Part shown: positions 22,974 to 35,339 of the stretch, in pieces
Position numbering within the stretch: the stretch's first letter is position 1
Layout: every line of letters begins with the position of its first letter
NCBI RefSeq assembly: GCF_034140825.1
Contig: NC_089035.1
Coordinates: forward strand, 40,457,001 to 40,521,000
Source of the DNA: Oryza sativa Japonica Group
Lineage: Eukaryota > Streptophyta > Magnoliopsida > Poales > Poaceae
DNA length: 64,000 nucleotides
Reading direction: 5' to 3'
Position numbers and translations under genes: made by a program
The notes under the pieces: model-generated
Seen by the model: only the letters and a program-made list of their open reading frames with translations
Databases searched by the model: none
What the model was told of the DNA's origin: nothing

Positions 22974-23883
22974 ATGGCCAATGCTTGCCCCACATCTACC
23001 ACAAGCTCCTTGCCCCTCTTCTTCCTCTTCTGTTTCCTGCTCTTCAGTCATGCTCGTTGCAATCAAGGGCACCATGGCAGCATCTCAGGTACCCCTTTGC
23101 ATCAGATTGATATCTTGTCTTTTCTTCTGTTCTCCTGCATCTATTAACTGTGATTTAGGTTGACATGATAAAACCTATGTATTTAAATGTTTCAATTTCA
23201 TATGATGTCAAGGTACAGACTATGGAGAACAATATCCTCACCAAACATTACCTGAAGAACATATACATTTGCAGGAGAACATCAAGGTACATATGCCATC
23301 TTGCTATTACAAAGTATGTAATTAATTGAGTTTTGTGTTTTTCTGTTCCTCAAGTATGTTTTCTTAAAACTTTAGTTTTATGTTTTATTATGTTCATTAT
23401 ATATGTCAAGGAAAAAAGCTTTCCCCCAACTGTCAGCTTCCTTGGCGCATACCATATAGTTCTGGATGGACTTTTCAGTAGGAAGAAATGGTTGCATCTA
23501 TCAACTGTGCACTGCTTGGCATCTTTTGCTAGGATGAGAAAATGATTGGTAGCAACTTGCCTCCCATCTTTTCTCCTAAAGTAGTATGAAAAGACTTAAG
23601 AACAAGACCAAACAAACATGAATGCCAAAGTTAAATCAGAAAGTATGTAAATATCTGGAAGATACTATGGTTAAGATGATCTTCAAATGTATGCCATTAG
23701 GTTCTAAACAAGGAGAGGCTGCCCAAATATGCAAGGAGAATGTTGATTGGTTCGACTGCTCCAATATGCACATACAACGAGTGCAGAGGGTGTCGATTCA
23801 AGTGTACTGCCGAGCAGGTCCCAGTGGATGCAAATGACCCCATGAATAGTGCTTACCACTACAAATGTGTTTGCCACAGGTGA
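22974..23883 (+). CDS. EPIDERMAL PATTERNING FACTOR-LIKE secreted peptide (EPFL4/5/6 type)
   Basis: Three exons, 22974-23088, 23213-23286 and 23701-23883, join with GT-AG borders and phases 1 and 0 into a 123-residue precursor. Residues 1-28 are a signal peptide with a phenylalanine/leucine core (PLFFLFCFLLFSHA). The middle is a charged, histidine-rich pro-region. Residues 64-123 are the mature EPF domain, with six cysteines at 86, 91, 94, 98, 119 and 121, and the strings IGSTAPICTYNECRGC, EQVPVDANDPMNSAYHY and CVCHR. These are the wording of the CHALLAH (EPFL6/EPFL4/EPFL5) branch, ligands of ERECTA-family receptor kinases controlling stem growth and stomatal spacing. RMLIG just before may mark the processing region. 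All exons are short, so plain ORF finding misses the gene. Assignment to the family is very secure; which rice member it is, I cannot say. Confidence 0.92.
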
Positions 23884-26800
23884 TCATTAATAATTAAGAG
23901 GAGCTTCTGTTATGAGTAGTAGTTTGCATCCATTTTATTCTCTTTTTCCCCCTTCTACCCTTCTAGGCTCAAAAGGTTCATTTTTTCCCCTTTTGTTTTA
24001 ACAAGTGGCCAGCTAGTAGAGGATTAGAGGGCATTTTGTATTTTAAGATGTTCAGGTTGTGGACTGGTAATTTTGGAAGTAAATGTTAAAAAATTTGAAA
24101 AACAGCTTATTTATACTATTGTGCAGACAAAATGTTCCTTGCTTACGTATTGCACCACTGTTTTTAGTCTATGAACAAACCTCGATAGAGTTGTCTGCCA
24201 GAATAGCCTTGGAGCTCTCAGCTGGATCATCTGGAACTAGTGGTCTGCAACTGTGCTAGCCTTTCAAGGCATATAAATGTGGTAAATGTTCTATTGCATT
24301 TGAAATTTCTCAGTACCTTCTTCATTCTGGGCTGCTTCAGCTCTCATGGGCTTTTGTCATTCGTCTTTCCATAGTAACAACCATCTGTACAATGAGCAGT
24401 AAATTCATCTAGACAAATCACAGAAGAAGTTAACCAAGAGTAAGGGTAAGCAATAAAGAAGACTTTCGTGCAGACCACACTCCTTCATTGAAGTAGACAT
24501 TGCATTCTAAATTCAATCGAGCAGATATGTATGAGGAAATTGCCAAGACTCAGACAATCACATGCACACTGACCTTAAAGTTACCAAGTAAACTTATCAA
24601 TAGTATTCCAGTAAAAAGAATCAATAGTAGTTCAAAAATATCAATTGAAACCGTTTCAGTCCAAACAGGGCATTTATTTTGCAAGCAGAGAGCTTGCAGA
24701 GGTGCCTTGTATTTATTCAACAAAATATTTTTAGAGGAATTGTCTTGGTAAGAAACACTTATTAGCTAACTTCTTTTACTGGAGGTGTAAGGACAAGAGT
24801 AACTCATGCTTATTAGAGGATACTGACAAACGTAGTCACATTCAGACAGTACTTTCCTTTTGCAAGAAGTGTTCTCTTCAGTTTTTTTTACCCAAGTCAC
24901 ATAAATTACTACAGTCTTTTATAAGCCACTGCTCACCCAATATACTCCGTAGAAGTTTTGCTTGTGCATGAGTGTGTGACATGACTGTCAAGCTGCGGCT
25001 GCAACTAGAGTGAGACGAGCAGGTAGCAGAACTATGGTGATTTGACTGATTGGCCACCTAGGATGGCTACGCCAGGTCTTGTATAATCTATATATATGGT
25101 TTACCGAACACCGAGATATGCACAGATAATTATGGTGTTTTATGGTGTCTGCTTGAACATTATTCAATTAGTGAACAAAGGAACTGGTGAGCATGTGTCC
25201 AAAGAAATATATAGTAATGTCTCAGTTGACTGAAAAACTTCATAACTTCCTAGTTCTTATGCACACAAAAATCAAAAGCCCTTCTGGGTGGGAGTGGGAC
25301 ACATATACTAATTCTTTTATTCAGTTGGTAATAGGATACTTGAAGTCTTGAGCTAAGAAATAGACTGAGCAACTATTTCAAACATGGCCAGCTCCTATAG
25401 TGTGACAGGTGATGTGTACAAGCCCCCAGAACTCAACTTTATAAATGGTCAGCCTTGCAGCAATGGAGACAAACTCTGCAAGCAAGTAAATCACACTATT
25501 TCTGACCGATTACATGTGAAGATAATAACTTCAACACAATAACACATATTCCTATTGTAGCTTCAAAAATTCAAGTGGCTTAAGGACCAGCATTGCTAAT
25601 CTCATAATGAGAAAAAAAGGAAAATACTAGTAGAGTGGTATTCTGAGAGTGACACAAGAGGGAAGATGCATATGGTACAAGGAACGAAAGCTGCCACTTA
25701 GTGGCCTGTGGCTCTACCGCTCCAGTGCTACCCTTTGGAGGTACCGTGGTAGAATGAGGTCACCATTTTTCTTAAGAATAGGTCGTAGTTGCTTTCTGTG
25801 AGGTGGTCCTGCGTGCAAGGAAGAAGGCATTCACATGGAAGCAAGCAGGAGGATCCATCTCGAGCTGTTTTGTTTTGCATGACAGAAGATGGCAGAATGG
25901 TCCCAGTACGTTGGCACACGGGTCATGCACCAAGGTTGACGTGACCACAACACCAAGCATCATAGCCTTGCAGGCTGTAGCACCTCCGTATCTCCATGGT
26001 GTTCATAATTGTTAGTGCCACTAAAATATACCCTAAATTAGAATATGCTTCTAGATCAGGAGCATACAGGACAGGCTAATTATTTTGACATCACGAGTAG
26101 ATATTCTGGGAAAAGGGATGTCATGGAATAGAAGAGATGTGTCATGCGGAAGCAAATCATAGGATTGGCGCAAGCTCAATGGCATAAGAGGTTTTCTCAT
26201 GTCTAAATGTCAGTTACTACTATATTTTGCATGCGGCTAAATTCCATTTTCATCAACAATAATTAGATGGAATGTAGAAAGGAAAGGAAAGTAACTTACA
26301 GTATTATATGCATATTATTCGACACCTTCAGCCTTAATTCCAACAAAGTAAAAAGATCAACGCAGCAGAGGTTCAGACTTTAGAGGCTTCTTAGTCAGGA
26401 TTGAAATTGTGGTTCAGCCTGAAATCATTTCAAAAAATTTCATGATCAGAAAGCTGCAGAACCACGCTTTTTCAATATACCCACTGAGACAGATTTCATA
26501 GTAAACATTAGCAGGATCATAGCTTCTTAGCTCAACCATATGTTTCTAGTACATATGGAATCTGAAAAATAAAATGCTATTTACCATGTGAAAGTAAAAA
26601 AGAAACAGATACGATGGATCACTCCATGGATGCCAAAGAACTATATATGTTTGGGAACTTTGAATGAGCCTGCAACTGAATCAAGCAAAATGAAAAAAAC
26701 AAAGAGCACCACTATCTGAGTAACTAAGCGCCTGCTTGGGCTGGAAAAACTTATACTATAGTTTGCTTCCATCAGGGTGCTTAACTACCTGGTACGATTT

Positions 26801-27163
26801 TCAACCTTGTCGCAATCTCCAAGTTCCTTGGCGAAAAAAGCCAAAGTTCCAAACCTCCAAAACAACACTTCATGTTCCTGAACCAAGGAAGCCGGGTAAT
26901 AATCAGGAGAACTAACTGGAATACGAACACAAAAAAGGGCAACACAGTACGTACTTGGATACCTTTTCAGTTTGACTTATCAAGAAACTCACAATGGCAA
27001 ACACTCATCGTTCAGCTTCAGGGGGAAAAAAAGCTTAACAAACTGGGATATAATGATGTTTCAAAAGCTCCCTCCAGAATTATAGCGTCCCATGTCAAGA
27101 ATGTCAAATCAATGAACAGACACGATAACAAAGGATTTGGCACATTTGGTACACAACAAAGGA
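23884..27163. other. 3.3-kb intergenic region
   Basis: AT-rich with scattered short frames and no protein family, inverted-repeat element or RNA gene that I recognise. The section 26700-27163 is probably 3' flank of the minus-strand PPR gene. Confidence 0.4.
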
Positions 27164-28933
27164 TCAAATAGATGCTGCTATGTTAGATAAATTCCACAGC
27201 GTCAAGTAAATTTCCTCCTTGTGGGGATGTGAACTACCTCCATTCACAAACTCATGAATTTGTCCATCCACCTCAATCACACTCCGTCCAATGTTCTTTT
27301 TCATACCCTCAGCACTCATCAACTTCCTAATCCTGAAAACATCATCCCACATTCCTTCATCAGCATAGATATTGGACAGAAGAACATAGACTCCAGAGTC
27401 ATCTGCTCCGAGACTGGCCAGACGCTCAACTGATAGCTCAGCCAGCTCCACACACCTATGGCTTCGGCAGGAAGCAAGAAGAGATCCCCATAATTCAGGA
27501 GTCGGTTCCATCGGCATTGTCTCTATTGTGTTTCTAGCCTGATCCACTCGTCCAGCACGGCCAAGGAGATCAATCAATGCACCATAATGTTCCACCTTAG
27601 GTTCTAGTCCTAAATCCTTCTCCATTCTGTAAAATATCCCCAAACCCTCTGAGACTAACCCAGCATGCGTGCAAGAAGTCAACACAGCAAGTATGCTAAG
27701 ATCATCCATTGGTGCCCTTTCAGTTTCCATTTGGTTAAAAAGCTTGATGGCATCAAGTCCATAACCATGAGTTCCAAGTCCAACAATCATCACATTCCAA
27801 GTGACCACACTCTTCTTGGGCATGCTTTCAAAGATCAATTTGGCAAGATCCAAACGACCGCATTTCACGTACATATCTATCAAAGCTGTTTGCACCACAA
27901 CATCGAACAACACCTTCTTCTTCTCCAAGTATGAGTGCAGCCACCTGCCTTGCTCCAGAGCTCCCAGCTGTGCACAAGCTGCAACAGCCCCAACTGCAGC
28001 TACTCTATCAGGCTTGATACCACATCTTAGCATCCTCTGGAAAAACTCCAAAGCTTCATTTGGCTCCCCGAATCTGACATAGCCATCGATGACAATACTC
28101 CATGAGATCACATTCCTCTCAGGCATCTCCTCGAACAGAACCCTCGCTTCATCCATTCTCCCATGCCTGGCATAACCATCAATCATGGAGTTCCAGCACA
28201 CCAAATCCCTGTCAGGCATTTGATCAAACAACTCACGTGCACGATCTACACCACCTGCCATCTCTCCGTACCCATCGATCATGGTGGCCCAGGAGAACGC
28301 ATCCCTCTGCCGCATTTCGTCGAACAAATCCTGCGCCAGATCCACCTCCCCACACCCAACGTACCCCGCCACCATAGAGTTCCAGGAGACGAGGTCCCGC
28401 ACGCCGTGATCGAACACCTTCCTCCCGGAACGGCAGTCCCCGATCCTGCAGTAGAAGCTAATCAGCGCGTTCCTCGTGAACAGGTCGGCGTCCAACCCCG
28501 TCCTCACCGCCTCGCCGTGCACCACCAACCCCACCCTACACCCGGGCGCGCAGCCGCACGCCTTGAGCACGGCCGGGAACGTGTAGGCGTCGGGCGCCAC
28601 GGCGGCTCGCCGCATGCGCGAGAAGTAGAGGAGGGATCTCCGCGGGCTCGCGGCGGCGTGGAGGCGGACGAGGGTGTTCCAGGGGAACGCGTGGCGGGAG
28701 GCTTCCTCCGCGAGGTGGGCGAAGACGGAGTCGGCGTGGTCGGCGGCGGAGGGGGAGGCGGAGGCGGAGGCGAGGGCGAGGAGGAGGAGGTTGGAGAGGC
28801 GGGCCGGGGAGGCGGCGAGGTGGCCGGAGGTGAGGAGGAGGGCGTGGCACTGGAGCGCGTGGGAGGCGGAGCTGCAGGCGCGGAGGCGGGAGAGGAGCGT
28901 GGCGAGGGCGTGAGGAGGACGACGACGAGACAT
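27164..28933 (-). CDS. PLS-class PPR protein with E/E+ tail, no DYW domain
   Basis: An intronless gene for a 589-residue organellar RNA-binding protein. The ATG at 28933 is the first in frame. Residues 1-60 are arginine-, alanine- and serine-rich, suiting a transit peptide. Then come alternating P, L and S motifs, seen in phrases such as DLVSWNSMVAGYVGCG, DAFSWATMIDGYGEM, DLVCWNSMIDGYARHGRM, NVISWSIVIDGYVRFGEP, VVQTALIDMYVKCGRLDLA and SVVTWNVMIVGLGTHGYGL. The tail has the E motif (ELWGSLLASCRSH, VELAELSVERL, GVYVLLSNIYADEGMWDDV) and an E+ part (IGRSVIEVDGQIHEFVNG), then stops. E+ proteins commonly act in C-to-U editing with a separately supplied DYW deaminase; the site is unknown. TGGGCC motifs upstream fit a typical PPR promoter. 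Confidence 0.93.
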   Translation of the reverse strand: MSRRRPPHALATLLSRLRACSSASHALQCHALLLTSGHLAASPARLSNLLLLALASASASPSAADHADSVFAHLAEEASRHAFPWNTLVRLHAAASPRRSLLYFSRMRRAAVAPDAYTFPAVLKACGCAPGCRVGLVVHGEAVRTGLDADLFTRNALISFYCRIGDCRSGRKVFDHGVRDLVSWNSMVAGYVGCGEVDLAQDLFDEMRQRDAFSWATMIDGYGEMAGGVDRARELFDQMPDRDLVCWNSMIDGYARHGRMDEARVLFEEMPERNVISWSIVIDGYVRFGEPNEALEFFQRMLRCGIKPDRVAAVGAVAACAQLGALEQGRWLHSYLEKKKVLFDVVVQTALIDMYVKCGRLDLAKLIFESMPKKSVVTWNVMIVGLGTHGYGLDAIKLFNQMETERAPMDDLSILAVLTSCTHAGLVSEGLGIFYRMEKDLGLEPKVEHYGALIDLLGRAGRVDQARNTIETMPMEPTPELWGSLLASCRSHRCVELAELSVERLASLGADDSGVYVLLSNIYADEGMWDDVFRIRKLMSAEGMKKNIGRSVIEVDGQIHEFVNGGSSHPHKEEIYLTLWNLSNIAASI

Positions 28934-28999
28934 GGCAAAGTTTGATTTGGGACGACGAGGAAGCAGTTACAAAACGACTCGTTTGTACATGAACTCTAG

Positions 29000-29060
29000 C
29001 CTCGGCCCCTGGGTCATTTTCCAGATGGGCCGTACCTAAAATGATCAGTTGGGCCGAAAA
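29000..29060 (-). promoter_or_regulatory. Site II-like (TGGGCC) promoter motifs of the PPR gene
   Basis: GGCCC near 29006, ATGGGCCG near 29023 and TTGGGCCG near 29050, within 130 bases of the PPR start codon. Such motifs are common in plant promoters of organelle-related genes. Confidence 0.5.
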
Positions 29061-29164
29061 GAAGGGCAATTATGGTTCATTTTGAATTTCTTGATTCAAA
29101 AATGGTAGTGGTGGACATGCTGCACTCTCATGTGTAAATGTTACTGCTAGCTACTTAAAGTTTA

Positions 29165-29264
29165 CTACATCCGTCCTAGAATATAACAACTTTTAGCTAT
29201 AAATCTGAACACACAGTTGTTCAGATTCATAGCTAAAAATATTTACATTTTGGGACGGATGGAG
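29165..29264. mobile_element. Short Stowaway-like MITE, 100 bp
   Basis: TA on both sides, ends CTACATCCGTCC / GGGACGGATGGAG, and an interior palindrome around TTTTAGCTATAAATCTGAAC. A half copy with the same interior occurs at 49107-49142. Confidence 0.75.
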
Positions 29265-30255
29265 TACTTAAGGGCAGTAGCCAGTAGATTAGAGGATCAG
29301 GTTCCATTCAGAGTGTATGAATCGCTGTTGGTTCTTATAGAAAACAAAACTGATTTATGTCAAATTCTAGTGAGAATACTGTGAATTTCATGGTTCCATC
29401 TAGAGAATTAGCCCTGATTATAATGTGAGACTTTGCATTGACTAATAAAATACCTGCTTGTTATAACGGATTTCTAATTATATGTCTTAAGTTGTTAGCT
29501 TAAAAATACTCAGAAAAAAAACATATAGAATTACAAGCAAATATCCAACCAAAAAGTTTAAGCCACATGCACAAAAAGACCATTTATCCATCCTTAAAAA
29601 ATCATATCAACTCTAGATGATGTTAGATTCATCATCATCACTAGATTATTTTACATAGTAGATATACGGAAGATGGATTGTTTGGTGTGAAATTCTTGCG
29701 GAATTTGTACGAAACTCATAAACCCGCACGTTTACATGGGTAATATAGATTTAGGGACAATTCAGATTAATACCATTTCAAATCATACCAAGTTGTCAAC
29801 GATGTACATACATTAATTTTTTTCCAAACTTTGATAAATACTACATAAAAAATTCTGTCGAAATTTTAATAATATCATCGAGGTTTATTTTGGATACAAA
29901 CCCTCAATGAAGTCAGGAATTTATCGTTGGTTTGTATATCTTTAAGCGCGATGTCCACAGTGCAAACTTGGATGTTAGAGTACTTTACGGTGTTCACGTT
30001 GAAAGACGAGAGAAAGACGCTTCGATTTAGAGTTGACGGGGCGCGGGAACATAGGGGCCGGATGAATCCACAGCCACCCCCCAGTTATAGTATAGGCAAT
30101 GAGCGCGGGAGGCGACCGACGCATGCAGCTTCCCTCGTCGGGGAAGACGACGTACGACCCCGACGTACTACGCGCCCACGCACGCACGACGGGACGGCCG
30201 GCCTCCTCACCTCGCTCGCTCGCGCCGCGCCGCTCGCCGGCAAATCCACCACGCC
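29265..30255. other. Intergenic region and SPPL promoter
   Basis: AT-rich up to about 30000, then GC-rich leader sequence toward the SPPL start codon. No clear TATA box, and no separate gene. Confidence 0.4.
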
Positions 30256-33243
30256 ATGGCGTTCCCTGCACCCTCCTCCTCCTCCCCTCGCCGCCGCGGC
30301 CGCGGCCTCGCCTACCTCCTCGTCTCCGTCCTCCTGCTCGCGTCCCGCGTGCCGGGCGCCGCCGGCGCGGACTCGGAGTTCGAGGACGGCGTCTCGCCCA
30401 AGTTCCCCGGCTGCGACAACCCCTTCCAGAAGGTAAGTAAATCGCCGCGTCGATCTCGTCGGAGAGGAAGGAGATGACGATCGATCGTACGTGACGGTGG
30501 CATGCGCGTGTGTGCAGGTGAAGGTGACGTACTGGGTGGACGGCGACGAGAGGAGCAGCCTGACCGGGATCACGGCGAGGTTCGGCGAGGTGCTGCCGGC
30601 CACCGGCTCCGACGGCGACAAGCGGAAGGCCGTGGTCCCCGCCCCGAAGACCGGCTGCGCCAAGTCATCCGCGCCGCTTGCTAGCTCCATTGCCGTGGCG
30701 GAGCGCGGGGAGTGCACGTTCCTGGAGAAGGCCAAGACGGCGGAGTCCGGCGGCGCCGCCGCGCTGCTCCTCATCAACGACGAGGACGGTCAGTACGTGT
30801 AGTTTTTAACCGAACGACTGCATTTCCATCGTGCATTGTGCATACCATGAAAGTAATTAACATTGAGAAATTTTATGGTACTTAAAAAAAATCCTGAGAT
30901 ACCTAAAAATTTGGTACTTAGAGATATCAGTGTCTCAGGATATCAAATTTTACACTAAAAAATATGGTATCCTCCAATATTTTTTTAAATGGTAAAATTA
31001 TCCAATTAACATTAGGGTTCTTCGTGTAGATTTGCAGAAGATGGTGTGCACCCAGAACGACACGGTCCCTAACATTGGCATCCCGGTCGTGATGGTATCC
31101 CAGTCTGCCGGTCGCAAGATCCTCTCCGGCATGGACGGTGGGGCAAAGGGTGAGAGGCTGAAAAAAAGAATTAGTCTGTCGAGAAGCTGAATTCATTTCT
31201 TGCTGCTGTTTTTGTGAACCATATGCTTCTGATTTTGCTTAATTTGCAGTTGACATTCTGATGTATGCGCCGGAGAAGCCGAGTTTCGATGGCGCTATAC
31301 CTTTCCTCTGGCTGATGGCCGTCGGCAGCGTGGCCTGTGCGTCCGTTTGGTCCTTCGTCGTCGTCGGCGACGAGGTATATCAATCAATCCACAAAAAATA
31401 CGTTTCAGAAGTTTAATTTTATAAATTACGAGTATTATACGTTTTTTGCAGAAGAAAAAGAGTGAGACAAAATGCATCGATCATGTCACATCACATGCAT
31501 TTTTCACTGAAACGAATGGCGCGAATTTAAAATATGACTTTGATATGGCGGCGATATTATTTGGTCCAGGATAAGAATGCTCCTACACTGGGTGGAGAAG
31601 AAGCTGCTGACTCTGAAATCGTGGAGCTGCAGACCAAAACCGCGCTCGTGTTCATCGTCACCGCGTCGCTTGTCCTGCTGTTCCTGTTCTTCTTCAAATC
31701 CACCTGGTCTGCATGGCTGCTGGTTGTGCTGTTCTGCCTCAGTGGTCTCCAGGTGCATGGCAATTGCCTACTCAATCTGACATAGTTTGGTTCAGTTAAT
31801 CAGTAAACTAACTAATACTGTATAGCTTTGTTTCATATCTTCTCTTGACGGATCCTTTGTTTTTCAGGGATTGCACTATGTTGCCTCGACTCTAATTGTA
31901 AGGTGTGATCACTGAAACCATGCAACCTTTTGTATCATCGCACCATTGATTCTGAATTTCTGATAGTGCTATTACTTGCTTGCTGGTCTAACTGCTGCAA
32001 AGTTGATTGACAGAACTTGTGATCGGTGCCGCGAAGCAAAAGTAGCTCTTCCTGTATTAGGGAACGTGACAGTGGTTACACTTGTCATCCTACCACTAGC
32101 TTTGATCTTCGTTGTCGTTTGGGCTGTACACCAGAATTCACCGTTTGCTTGGGTTGGTCAGGATCTTATGGTATGGTTTGTTGTGTGCACCAGGTACAGT
32201 GCAATGATGATTTCCTTGTCATGTTTGCTCATGGATTGTTCCTTTTCATTCAGGGCATCTGCATGATGATTCTTGTATTGCAAGTGGTCCATCTGCCAAA
32301 TATCAAAGTGAGATCATCAAGAACATATGATGCCTTGGTTTAGTAAATATGGCAATTGTAATCATCTTTTGTACACTGATGTACTTGAGATTATTTTCAG
32401 GTTGCAACAGCGCTTCTTGTGAGCGCTTTCATGTATGACATTTTTTGGGTGTTCATATCACCTTTCATATTCAAGAAAAGTGTCATGATCACAGTAAGTT
32501 TGTTTCTGACAAAGTGCAAATAATGCAAATATTAGTGCAAAAATATCCTAATCCAATTGGTATGGGCATACAGGTTGCTCGTGGTAGCGATGAGGGACCT
32601 AGCCTTCCCATGGTTCTGAAGATGCCAAAGGAGTTTGATACATGGAATGGCTATGACATGATCGGATTTGGGGACATTCTTTTCCCAGGACTACTTGTTG
32701 CTTTCAGTTTCAGGTCAAAACCAAGATTTTGTTCTCTGAATCCGTCAATGCATTCAGTTAATATCAGAGTCTACTGGATACTTCTAGTGATCAACTGTTC
32801 ATTCTCCTGAAAATTTACCGTTATTTTTCAAGATAATATTTACCTACTGTTCTTGAGTTGCAGGTATGACAGAGCAAATGGAAAGGACTTGACTGACGGC
32901 TATTTCCTCTGCCTAATGATCGGTTACGCCTTCGGTACGTAATATTATCCGCATTTCTGAATCACAGAAGAACAAAATCATTGACATCAATTATCAACAC
33001 TGTCATCTCAATGCAGGTTTGTCATGCACATATGTTGGCCTGTACCTAATGAAGAGTGGACAGCCAGCTCTCCTCTACCTAGTCCCATCAACACTAGGTA
33101 TCACATCGATTCCTCTGCTGAGATTTTAGTACAGAAATCTTGAGCTCCAACACCTGTTTCTTCTCTGAAATTATGCAGGAACTATTGTCACGCTAGGTGC
33201 GAAAAGAGGAGAGCTAAGTCAGCTCTGGAATGCTAAAGTATAG
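30256..33243 (+). CDS. SPPL: Signal peptide peptidase-like intramembrane aspartyl protease with PA domain
   Basis: Thirteen exons join cleanly to 523 residues: 30256-30432, 30518-30788, 31030-31149, 31250-31374, 31570-31752, 31868-31902, 32014-32170, 32254-32307, 32401-32493, 32574-32713, 32864-32934, 33017-33097 and 33179-33243. The product is a GxGD protease cutting type II membrane segments in endosomal or vacuolar membranes. Residues 1-37 are a signal peptide; about 85-165 form a lumenal protease-associated domain ([28 protein letters not shown]). Nine hydrophobic segments follow. Catalytic aspartates are Asp387 in FMYDIFWVF and Asp439 in GFGDILFPG, and the PAL motif is at 492-494 (PALLYLVP). 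Length and topology match plant SPPL2-5 proteins. All active-site motifs are intact. It is divergent from the PPR gene ending at 28933. Which paralogue it is remains open. Confidence 0.95.
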
Positions 33244-33779
33244 CTTGTGAAATATTGATACTTGCTTGCAGTCTTGCAGCATTGTACTAGTTAGAGAAGC
33301 GATCATTGATCTGTATATGAGAATATCTGATGGTTGTTGGTAAATATATCATGCCAACCATCTGCACGAACTTTGGTTAGATTTCTTTTTTCAGTGTACA
33401 CTTACCATGAATGGTGGTTATTAGTGCGAAGCAGTATGCTCTGGCTGTAAATGTCATGGCTGTGATGTAAATGTGAACAGAATTATATTCTCTGTGTCTT
33501 GATGTGTTCTTAGCTGGGTGTAATATAAAAAATCCACTTTGTTTCAGAAACTTCAGATGTTGCTCAAGTATCTGTACTCCGGTGTTCCTTTCTTCTCGAC
33601 TGTAATTTTAAGTGTCGTCAAATTGAACTTTACAAAAGGGCAAGAGATCTGCGCAGATCCCAATGCTCAGTAGGTTATCTGCATTGCAGTCATCGTACGA
33701 TAGCACATGAACTCGACCGTAAACGCTAAGATAGTGCATGGGTGTCATTACGTTTGATTCTTAGCAGTTTGCAAGACCA
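33244..33779. other. 3' flank of the SPPL gene
   Basis: Probable 3' untranslated region to about 33500 and short spacer. Nothing else recognised. Confidence 0.4.
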
Positions 33780-33784
33780 AGCTC

Positions 33785-33965
33785 TCTACGCTCCCCTTTC
33801 GTTTTTCGCGCGCACATTTTTTAAACTGTTGCATAGTGTGTTTTTTTAAAAAAGTTTCTATATGAAAGTTGTTTTTAAAAAAATCATATTTATCCATTTT
33901 CTTAAAAAAATTAGCTAATACTTAATTAATCATGTGCTAATGGACTGCTCCGTTTTCCGTGCCGG
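33785..33965. mobile_element. Dispersed MITE-like repeat, copy 1
   Basis: Shares the phrases CGTTTTTCGCGCGCACA, TTTTTTAAACTGTT, AAAGTTTCTATA, TACTTAATTAATCA and GTGCTAATGGACTGCT with the copy at 48893-49070, and more weakly with 10925-11060. Class unknown. Confidence 0.6.
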
Positions 33966-34101
33966 AGGGAAGTGTTTCCCAACCAAGAGTAGCGAACACA
34001 TACAACATAGTAAATCAATCGCGATGTTTAACCAACTTCCAAAAAAGAAAAAATAGAGGGAGTACAAACGATGAACGGGCCAAGAATATTGGATCTATAT
34101 A

Positions 34102-34300
34102 TGCTCCCTCTACTTTTTAAATAGATGACGCTATTAACTTTTACACACATATTTGACCATTCGTTTTATTTAAAAATTATGTAAATACGTAAGATATATA
34201 TCATACTTAAATTACTTTTAATGATAAAAAAAATCATAATAAAATAAGTATTAATTATTGAAATTTTTTTGTCAAACACGTGTTAAAAAACAGATATAGT
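34102..34300. mobile_element. Stowaway-like MITE, worn
   Basis: GCTCCCTCTACTTTTTAAAT at the left and the typical interior TTTGACCATTCGTTTTATTT. The right end has decayed. Confidence 0.5.
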
Positions 34301-34381
34301 ATGTACACCTCAGTCTTTAAGAAAAAGATAAATGCATATTCTGAATAGATATTCAGGTTTCATTGCTAGAATTGAGTATTT

Positions 34382-35106
34382 CGAGTAAAGTCCATTACCG
34401 GTCCCTAAACTTGTACCGTTGTGTCATCCCGATCCCTAAACTCACAAATCAACCGTTTAGGTCCTCAAACTTGTTTGACTGTGTCATCCCGGTCACTCGT
34501 TTAGGCCCTTCAACTTGTTCAGTTGTGTCACCCCGGTCCCTAAACTTGGATTTGAATATCATTTGGGTCAAATAGGACGGTAAAGACTTTATATTTAAAA
34601 ATAATTCATAACTTTTTCATGTGAACTCTAATGAAGACAAACTTTATATCAAACTTGTAGCCCTCGACGCAATCTACAACTTTGTAGTTGATTTTTTTTA
34701 TTTTAAGTCATTTTGGTCCCGAAATGTAATTTTAAAATTAAAATTTCAAAATATATAAACATGCAACAATATTTTGTGACCCTAAACAGTTTTATTTCAA
34801 AAACTTTTCAACTACAAAGTTGTATGTCGCGTCGAGGGCTATAATTTTGATATAAAGTTTGTCTTCATTAGAGTTCACATGAAAAAGCTATGAATTATTT
34901 TTTGATATAAAGTCTTTAGACCGTCTTGTTTATGCACCGAGGTAACACAACTGGAAAAGTTGGAGGACCTAAACGAGTGATCTGCAAGTTTAGGGACCGA
35001 GATGACATAGTCGAACAAGTTTGAGGATCTGAACGATCGATTTGCGAGTTTAGGGACCGGGATGACACAACGGTGCAAGTTTAGAGACCGGTGATGGTCT
35101 TTACTC
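34382..35106. mobile_element. Long-armed foldback element, possibly Mutator-like, 725 bp
   Basis: Both ends begin CGAGTAAAG when read inward, and the arms match for about 320 bases each. They share (GTCATCCCGGTCCCTAAACT)-type units at about 35-50 base spacing, then TTCATGTGAACTCTAATGAA and GACAAACTTTATATCAAA. GAGTATTT flanks both sides (34374-34381 and 35107-35114), an eight-base duplication, or nine with one mismatch. Long terminal repeats with an 8-9 base duplication suit the Mutator superfamily. No protein is encoded. Confidence 0.85.
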
Positions 35107-35339
35107 GAGTATTTTTTATGGAGGGAGTACATGTATGGACAGACACTGTATGAATGATGTATGTATTGTATGTTCGTACTGTACAACGCACCGGATGTCC
35201 AGAGTCGTCCGATCCCCATCCAAGCGCGTGGAACAGCACCAACGTGAATGCGAGCGTGAGTGGATCAGTGGAAATGTATGTTCGCATCTGCGCGTCGAGT
35301 CCAATTTTGTGAGCGAAAACAACCCTTAAGATTCAGAAA

